A stretch of 64,000 nt of DNA from Streptomyces olivochromogenes (lineage in GTDB: Bacteria > Actinomycetota > Actinomycetes > Streptomycetales > Streptomycetaceae). The position numbers and the translations under genes are program-made. This document shows positions 59,191-64,000 of this stretch, in pieces (the first letter of the stretch is position 1; the number at the start of each line of letters is the position of its first letter). The stretch lies in assembly GCF_021538895.1 (NCBI RefSeq), contig NZ_JADDRL010000020.1, positions 48,693-112,692 of the forward strand, given 5' to 3'. The notes under the pieces were generated by a model, which was not told where the DNA came from, did no database searches, and saw only the letters and a list, made by a program, of their open reading frames with translations.

Positions 59191-59889
59191 TTACTCGCCG
59201 ACGGAACGCGTGTGCACGACGTTGTAGGTGTTGAGGTCGACGAAGGTGGCGACGGCGCGGGTCCGGTCCTGGGCCTTGGTGCGGCCCTCGGATTGCTGGT
59301 CGGCCGGGATGGCGCGGTAGGCGTCGAACGCCTCCTGGCTGTCCCACTGGGAGTAGGAGGCGACCCACAGGCCGTCCAGGCCGCGGGCGCGCAGGCCCTT
59401 GAGGACGATGTGCGCCTGGAACCCGGGGACGTCCGCGAACCAGTTCTGGCCCTCGCCGAGGGCGTCGACCAGCTCGTCCTGGTTCTCCGGCGCGACACCG
59501 AAGATGGTGATGACGGTGAAGACGCCACGGTGCGGGCCGATCTCGACGGCGCCGCCCTTGCCGCCGTCACGGGTCAGCGTGTAGGCGACGTCGTTCTGCA
59601 GCAGGCGGATCGAGGTGGTGATCTCGCCGAAGACCGGCAGCGTGCGGTGCTTGAACTCCTCGCCCTCGTAGCGCTTTTCCAGGTCCTCGCCGCTGCGCCA
59701 CTGGATGAAGTTGGCGGTGCCGTGGCTCAGGATGCCGGAGTGCACGGTGGAGGACTTCCAGCCCTCGTAGGTCGCCGCGTTGACGATCTTCGTCATCTCC
59801 TCGATCAGCTGGTCCTGCTTCTCGGGAGCGTCGGTGGTGAAGAGGTTGAGAACGATGAGGTTCTTGTCCTCGGGGGAAATGGTGGGCAT
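59191..59889 (-). CDS. AlpJ/JadG/GilOII-type ring-cleaving oxygenase (ABM family)
   Basis: A 232-residue protein made of two antibiotic-biosynthesis-monooxygenase domains (about 8-105 and 115-215), of the size and type of the angucycline B-ring oxygenases JadG, GilOII and AlpJ. Markers: IVLNLFTTDAPEKQDQLIEE, NFIQWRSGEDLEKRYEGEEF, ITIFGVAPENQDELVDALGE, WVASYSQWDSQEAFDAYR. These open and contract ring B on the way to gilvocarcin, jadomycin, kinamycin and fluostatin. Follows a hydroxylase by 53 bases. Confidence 0.88.
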   Translation of the reverse strand: MPTISPEDKNLIVLNLFTTDAPEKQDQLIEEMTKIVNAATYEGWKSSTVHSGILSHGTANFIQWRSGEDLEKRYEGEEFKHRTLPVFGEITTSIRLLQNDVAYTLTRDGGKGGAVEIGPHRGVFTVITIFGVAPENQDELVDALGEGQNWFADVPGFQAHIVLKGLRARGLDGLWVASYSQWDSQEAFDAYRAIPADQQSEGRTKAQDRTRAVATFVDLNTYNVVHTRSVGE

Positions 59890-59942
59890 GGATCCTTCGC
59901 TTCCTTTGAGGGTGCGGACGTGAGCCGAAACGCGGGCGCGCT

Positions 59943-61412
59943 TCAGGCGGCGGAGCCGAACCAGCGGGTGAGGGCGGGGGCGAGACCGCCGGCACCGGTG
60001 CCGACGGCACCGACCCAGGCGACGTAGCCGTCGGGGCGCACGAGGATCCCGTCCACGGGAACGTCGCAGTCGAATTCGGCGGCGACCACGTCGACGCGGT
60101 CGGTCCAGCCGGCCGCCGCCTCGCGCAGGCCGTGGTCCCCGCCCAGTTCCAGCAGGACGGCACGGCCGGCGTGCAGCAGGGAGACGCTGGAGGTCTTCTC
60201 GCCGCCGACGACCAGCTCCCGCTCCGGCAGACGCCGGCCGAGCAGGGGGTGGTCGTCGCCGCCGACGTCGTGGCGGATGTCCAGGCCGGTGACCATGCCG
60301 ACCAGATGACGCCGGACGGACTCGTGTCCCTCGACCAGTTCGGCGAAGACCTCGCGCATCGGGGCCATGTCGCCGCCGCCGAGGTAGAGGGAGCGCTGGG
60401 CAAGGGTGTTGATCAGGATGCGGGCACCGACGGGGTGCCGCTCGCTGTGGTACGTGTCGAGCAGGTTCTCGGGAGCCTGGCCCTTGAGGGCCAGCGCCAG
60501 CTTCCAGCCGAGGTTGACGGCGTCCTGGACGCCCGCGCTCATGCCCTGCGCACCGATCGGCAGGTGGATGTGGGCGGCGTCGCCGGCCAGGAACACCCGG
60601 CCGCGCCGGTACTCGGCGGCCTGCCGGCTGACGTCGGTGCTGGTGCTGACCCACAGCGGGGTGGCACCGCTGATGTCCTCGCCCGACAGCCGCTTGAACC
60701 CCTCGGCGACCTCTTCGAAGGTGATCGGCTCGGAGCTGGTGCGCAGCGGCTCGTTGCGGTCGAAGTAGATGACGCGGCAGCGGTCCGGCCCGAGCGGCAT
60801 CACCATGATCATGCCGTCGGGGACGGCCTCACCGCTGAAGCGGGGCCGCAGTTGCACACCGGTGATGTCGGCGAAGCGCAGTTCGACCGTCGCCGCGCTG
60901 CCCGGGAAGTCGATGCCGGTGAGCGTGCGCACGACGCTGCGGGAGCCGTCGCAGCCCACCACGTAGCGGGCGCGCAGCCGCAGCGGGCCGTCGGGCCCCT
61001 GGGCCTCGACCGTCACCCCGTCGTCGTCGGCGTCCAGGCCGGTGACGTCGAACCCGCGGCGCACGTCGACGCCCAGTTCCTTCGCCCAGCCGCCGAGGAC
61101 GCCCTCGGTACGGGCCTGCGGAATGCCCCGGGCTCCGTACGAGCCGCCTTCGAGCACCTGGTAGTCGAGCGGAACACCGCCGAAGTGGCCGACGGGAATG
61201 GTTCCCACCTCGCCGAAGCGGGCTATGAGGCCGCGCTGTGCGAACTCCTCGATGGTCCGGGCCGAGAATCCGAGCGCGCGCGACTCGCGAATGGGCTCGG
61301 AAAGTTTGTCGAGAACGACGACCGAGACTCCATTGAGCCTCAGTTCACCCGCGAGCATGAGTCCGGTGGGCCCTGCGCCCACGACAATGACATCCGCGTC
61401 GAAGAATTTCAT
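59943..61412 (-). CDS. PgaE/AlpE-type FAD hydroxylase
   Basis: A 489-residue flavin hydroxylase: VIVVGAGPTGLMLAGELRLN, DG motif VVGCDGSRSVVRTLTG, flavin site FLAGDAAHIHLPIGAQGMSA, C-terminal domain ending LTRWFGSAA. Probably a C-12-type or ring hydroxylase acting before the AlpJ-like enzyme that follows it. ATG 61412 is preferred because upstream sequence in frame is promoter-like. Confidence 0.92.
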   Translation of the reverse strand: MKFFDADVIVVGAGPTGLMLAGELRLNGVSVVVLDKLSEPIRESRALGFSARTIEEFAQRGLIARFGEVGTIPVGHFGGVPLDYQVLEGGSYGARGIPQARTEGVLGGWAKELGVDVRRGFDVTGLDADDDGVTVEAQGPDGPLRLRARYVVGCDGSRSVVRTLTGIDFPGSAATVELRFADITGVQLRPRFSGEAVPDGMIMVMPLGPDRCRVIYFDRNEPLRTSSEPITFEEVAEGFKRLSGEDISGATPLWVSTSTDVSRQAAEYRRGRVFLAGDAAHIHLPIGAQGMSAGVQDAVNLGWKLALALKGQAPENLLDTYHSERHPVGARILINTLAQRSLYLGGGDMAPMREVFAELVEGHESVRRHLVGMVTGLDIRHDVGGDDHPLLGRRLPERELVVGGEKTSSVSLLHAGRAVLLELGGDHGLREAAAGWTDRVDVVAAEFDCDVPVDGILVRPDGYVAWVGAVGTGAGGLAPALTRWFGSAA

Positions 61413-61529
61413 TTGCCCTCTTCTCACTGGTGTCCGGCCAGTATTGCGAGGTATTTCCGAGGCCGTAAATAGCCGCTGATACAGGTTTTCGACAACGAAT
61501 GCCAGAGAAACGTCGGGAACGTCAGAACT

Positions 61530-61561
61530 TTGACAAGCCGACTTGCCGGGAGGGGTACTTC
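61530..61561 (+). promoter_or_regulatory. possible promoter of SnoaL-like gene
   Basis: TTGACA at 61530-61535 is a perfect -35. The nearest -10-like TACTTC (61556-61561) is 20 bases away, longer than ideal. Directly upstream of the SnoaL-like start. Confidence 0.35.
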
Positions 61562-61578
61562 CGGCGGCATTCTCAGAC

Positions 61579-62064
61579 ATGACCTCCACCCCGATGACCG
61601 AAGCAGCGACCACACAGTCCGACGCGGAGTCCCGCGCCGAGGTCGCGGACCTGCTCTCCCGGTACCTCGTCTCGCTCGACGACGAGGAGCTCGACGACGC
61701 CTGGGCGTCCGCGCTGTTCACCGAGGACGCCGTCGTGGCGTTCCCGATCAGCCGGCACGAGGGCGTCGAGGGCATGGCCGAGTACCACCGGTCGGCGCTC
61801 GCGGCGTTCGCCGCCACCCAGCACCTCGGCTCCCCGGCCCTGGTCGTGCTGGACGGCGACCGGGCGACGCTGCGCGCCAACCTGCTGTCCACGCACGTGC
61901 ATCACGCGCACCACGCGCGCCCCGAGGGGCAGCTCGACCCGCTGTTCGCGACGGGCACGTTCGTCGACGGCGAGGCGCGCCGCACCCCGCGGGGCTGGAG
62001 GCTGACCCTGCTGTCCTTCCGCCTGCTGTGGGCCGACGGCACCCCGCCGCCGCCGGCGGCCTGA
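61579..62064 (+). CDS. SnoaL-like (NTF2-fold) protein
   Basis: A 161-residue cone-shaped fold protein (SnoaL_4-like): EVADLLSRYLVSLDDEELDD, FTEDAVVAFPISRHEGVEG, and a C-terminal RLTLLSFRLLWADG. In polyketide clusters such proteins act as cyclases, hydratases or non-oxidative helpers. The ATG at 61579 is taken; 61594 is possible. It is divergent from the FAD hydroxylase gene with a shared 166-base promoter. Confidence 0.8.
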   Translation: MTSTPMTEAATTQSDAESRAEVADLLSRYLVSLDDEELDDAWASALFTEDAVVAFPISRHEGVEGMAEYHRSALAAFAATQHLGSPALVVLDGDRATLRANLLSTHVHHAHHARPEGQLDPLFATGTFVDGEARRTPRGWRLTLLSFRLLWADGTPPPPAA

Positions 62065-62139
62065 GCCGCGCACCGGCACCGGCGGGTGCCGACCGCACCG
62101 AACGACCGCACCGAATCGACCACGGCGAACGACCGCACC

Positions 62140-62172
62140 GCCCGGGGCTATTACGCCGTAATAGCCCCGGGC
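62140..62172. terminator. bidirectional terminator
   Basis: GCCCGGGGCTATTACG pairs with CGTAATAGCCCCGGGC almost end to end, between the convergent SnoaL-like and PPOX genes. Confidence 0.85.
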
Positions 62173-62208
62173 GTCGTCGTCGTGCCGGGGCCATGACGCC
62201 GTAATGGT

Positions 62209-62628
62209 TCAGGTGTTGAGGTGGATCACGCGGTCCACCGCGATCTCGATGACCACCCGGCCGGGCGGGCTGGGCGGGGCGGACCAGTACCGCTTGGCGT
62301 AGAGCTGGGCGCCCCGGCTGACCCGCGCGGGATCGCGGACCACGGTGCCGAAGCCCTCCAGCGTCACCCAGGTGAAGCCGTCCACCTGGCACAGCGCCAC
62401 GCGACTGCCCGGCGCGGCCAGCAGGTTCCTGGCCTTGCGCGAGGAGTCGACCGTCATCACCCGGGCCAGCCCGTCGGCCGCGTGCCAGGTGAACCGTACG
62501 GGAGCCACATGGAGGGTTCCGTCGGGCCGGAGCGTGGTGAACGCGGCCACGTGCTTGGGGTCGTGCAGGAAGGCCTCGACGGAGTCGGGCACCGCCAGGG
62601 CGGCCGGGGGCTGCTGAGACAGCGACAT
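62209..62628 (-). CDS. PPOX-class F420/FMN-dependent protein
   Basis: A 139-residue split-barrel flavin/F420-binding protein of the pyridoxamine-phosphate-oxidase-like family (Rv1155 type): FTTLRPDGTLHVAPVRFTW, VMTVDSSRKARNLLAAPG and CQVDGFTWVTLEGFGTV. It may reduce a quinone or other small molecule with F420H2. Flanked by strong terminators on both sides, so transcribed alone. Confidence 0.82.
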   Translation of the reverse strand: MSLSQQPPAALAVPDSVEAFLHDPKHVAAFTTLRPDGTLHVAPVRFTWHAADGLARVMTVDSSRKARNLLAAPGSRVALCQVDGFTWVTLEGFGTVVRDPARVSRGAQLYAKRYWSAPPSPPGRVVIEIAVDRVIHLNT

Positions 62629-62703
62629 CGTGGGTGAGTCCTCACTTCGGGTGGGGTCATCCGGTGCGGGAAACGACGGCGGACACAGCCGTCCGGGCCG
62701 CAA

Positions 62704-62765
62704 GGCCTGTGCGGCGGAGCAGGTCGCGGGCGCGGACGTCTGCGACCTGCTCCGCCGCACAGGCC
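62704..62765. terminator. very strong hairpin
   Basis: A perfect 24-base-pair stem (62704-62727 with 62742-62765) around a 14-base loop. It follows the small acidic peptide gene (leftward) by 12 bases. Confidence 0.85.
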
Positions 62766-62776
62766 CTGGACAGGGG

Positions 62777-62917
62777 CTAGTCGATGCTGCGGACGATCGT
62801 GTCCTCGTCCTCGTCGTCGTCCGCCCCGGCCAGCCGGAGCGTCGGCACGAGCCCCACCGGCACCATGCCGAACAGGGCCATCTCGATCTCCCGCAACTCC
62901 TCCGTGCCGTCGCGCAT
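62777..62917 (-). CDS. 46-residue acidic peptide
   Basis: ATG 62917 behind the excellent ribosome site GGAGGAGGT opens a 46-residue frame: REIEMALFGMVPVGLVPTLR in the middle, then an acidic ADDDEDEDTIVRSID tail. It lies between the condensation-domain gene (35 bases upstream) and a 24-base-pair terminator, so it is clearly a transcript end. No family known. A hydrophobic start with an acidic end could be a peptide partner, regulator or RiPP precursor. Confidence 0.65.
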   Translation of the reverse strand: MRDGTEELREIEMALFGMVPVGLVPTLRLAGADDDEDEDTIVRSID

Positions 62918-62952
62918 GAGCACCTCCTCCGTTGGTGGACCGCCCCACGGTG

Positions 62953-64000
62953 TCAAGACTCGCTAGCGGCTCGCTCGACGGCGGCTCGGCCGCCCGTCGA
63001 GCGCAGCCGCAGCCGTACGGCGTTCCCCTTGCGCCGCGGCGGCGCGCCCCGGGGCGGTTCGTCGCCGTCGAGCGCGGACAGCACGTCGGAGACGGTCGTG
63101 GTCGAGGTGGTGGCGGGCAGCCGGCACAGCAGCCGGGCACAGTGGCCGACCAGCAGTTCCGCGTCGGCGTCGGAAACCCGCGCCCGGTCGTGGGCGAGGG
63201 CGAGGTTCAGCGAGCCGTCGCCGCCGCGGTGGGCGACCAGGGCGACGGGGAAGGCGGGGTGCGCGTCCCGCGTGTCCTTCAGTTCCAGTCGAATGCCGGC
63301 GTCGGCGAGTTCGGCGTGCAGGTCGCCGAGCGGGCGCGGGGTGCTCTCCAGGGCGACCAGGGTGTCCAGCAGCCGGTCACCGCGTGCGGTGCGCCCGGTC
63401 CACTCGTGGATCTGCCCGGCGGGGACCCATTCGTAGGCCGCCATGTCCAGTGCCCCGTCGCGCAGCGTCGCCAGCAGGCGGCCCATCCGGTGGTCGGGAT
63501 CGATCCGCACCACCATGGGCAGGCAGGTGCGCATCGGACCCAGCAGCCGCTCGACGGAGTCCATGGCGACGCCGCGTCCCGAAACGGCGACCCCGAAGCC
63601 CACCAGCGCGGTTCCCTCCGTCCGCGCCGCGCGGTACAGGAGCAGCGCCCAGACGGCCTGCAGCACACCGGAGTCGGGCACGGCCCGGGCGGCGGCCCAG
63701 TGGTGCAGCCGCTCGGCCTCGGCGGCGCTCAACCGGGCCTCGGCGCGCCCGCATCCGCTCTGCGCGGTGGCGGGCCCGGGCAACAGGGGCAGCACCACCG
63801 GGGCGTCCCCGGGCACGGCCCGGCTCCAGAAGTCCCGTGCCGGTGCCGAGTCCTGGCGCTCCAGCCAGCGTGCCCAGTCCCGCAGGTCGGGCCGGCGCTC
63901 GCCGCCGGGCAGCACACCGCCGGCGAGGTAGGCGCGGCAGAACTCCTCCAGGAGGATAAACATGCTCCAGGTGTCCAGCAGCGCCTGGTGGAAGGTGACC
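62953..64000 (-). CDS. condensation-domain protein (partial)
   Basis: The right part of a condensation/acyltransferase-like protein; the 5' end lies beyond the window. At least 348 residues are visible. The signature HHxxxDG appears as FHQALLDTWS, so the second His and the Gly are altered (HQxxxDT) while the first His and the Asp remain. WARWLERQD, VGFGVAVSGRGVAMDSVERLLGP-type residues and RMGRLLATLRDGALDMAAYE are typical of C domains. It may join an amine to an acyl group, or be inactive. Confidence 0.82.
   Translation of the reverse strand, partial: VTFHQALLDTWSMFILLEEFCRAYLAGGVLPGGERRPDLRDWARWLERQDSAPARDFWSRAVPGDAPVVLPLLPGPATAQSGCGRAEARLSAAEAERLHHWAAARAVPDSGVLQAVWALLLYRAARTEGTALVGFGVAVSGRGVAMDSVERLLGPMRTCLPMVVRIDPDHRMGRLLATLRDGALDMAAYEWVPAGQIHEWTGRTARGDRLLDTLVALESTPRPLGDLHAELADAGIRLELKDTRDAHPAFPVALVAHRGGDGSLNLALAHDRARVSDADAELLVGHCARLLCRLPATTSTTTVSDVLSALDGDEPPRGAPPRRKGNAVRLRLRSTGGRAAVERAASES

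Noticed and set aside
1..64000. CRISPR arrays, insertion sequences or att sites
   Set aside because: No regularly spaced long repeats, transposase motifs or tRNA-flanked duplications were seen; the 105-base repeat pair near 50 kb lacks IS features.

Overview
The window is high-GC actinobacterial DNA with dense genes, many GTG starts, start/stop overlaps and rare TTA codons. A gene for a telomere-associated terminal protein (Tpg family), Scr1/DUF5753 regulators and a type II polyketide locus together point to Streptomyces, perhaps a chromosome arm or linear plasmid. No rRNA, canonical tRNA, transposase or CRISPR array was seen.

Layout. (1) 0-13.3 kb is mixed accessory DNA: a possible structured RNA, an HTH/membrane-protein pair, a TetR/NmrA pair, the Tpg gene, a malonyl-transferase-like gene, an ECF41 sigma factor with a CMD-family target gene, a class I GATase and an Scr1/DUF6879 regulatory cassette. 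(2) 13.3-23 kb holds an MFS exporter, a second CMD gene under a promoter matching the first, three FAD hydroxylases, an NmrA reductase and a secreted ScyD/ScyE-like protein. (3) 23-36 kb is a hydrazine-forming (N-N) cassette like those of fosfazinomycin and kinamycin: nitrosuccinate lyase, Asp N-oxygenase, GNAT, adenylosuccinate-lyase homologue, glutamine-synthetase homologue, amidase, a large unknown protein and a ferredoxin, plus a truncated MFS protein and a JadR1-like regulator without its phospho-acceptor. (4) 36-43.2 kb is an ebo-like module (EboF, EboE, EboB, EboA, a sugar isomerase, EboC) whose first gene is an inositol-phosphate synthase homologue. It is transcribed into the N-N cassette. 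(5) 43.5-44.6 kb is an AlpH-like O-methyltransferase homologue. (6) 44.8-50 kb is an unrelated graspetide (omega-ester RiPP) locus with regulator, precursor, ATP-grasp ligase and PIMT-like methyltransferase. (7) 50.9-62 kb is the type II PKS: KS-alpha, CLF, ACP, ketoreductase, aromatase/cyclase, TcmI-type cyclase, an AlpJ/JadG-type ring-cleaving oxygenase, three PgaE-type hydroxylases and a SnoaL-like protein. (8) The end holds a PPOX protein, a 46-codon acidic peptide gene and a partial condensation-domain gene.

How they may work together. The minimal PKS, ketoreductase and cyclases should build an angucycline skeleton. The hydroxylases and the AlpJ-like enzyme would oxidise and contract ring B. 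The N-N cassette would supply glutamylhydrazine, which the AlpH-like protein would couple to the polyketide to give a kinamycin/lomaiviticin-type diazo or hydrazide product. The role of the ebo-like module, directly upstream of the N-N genes on the same strand, is the main open question. Assignments rest on motifs and remembered family features; no database search was run.
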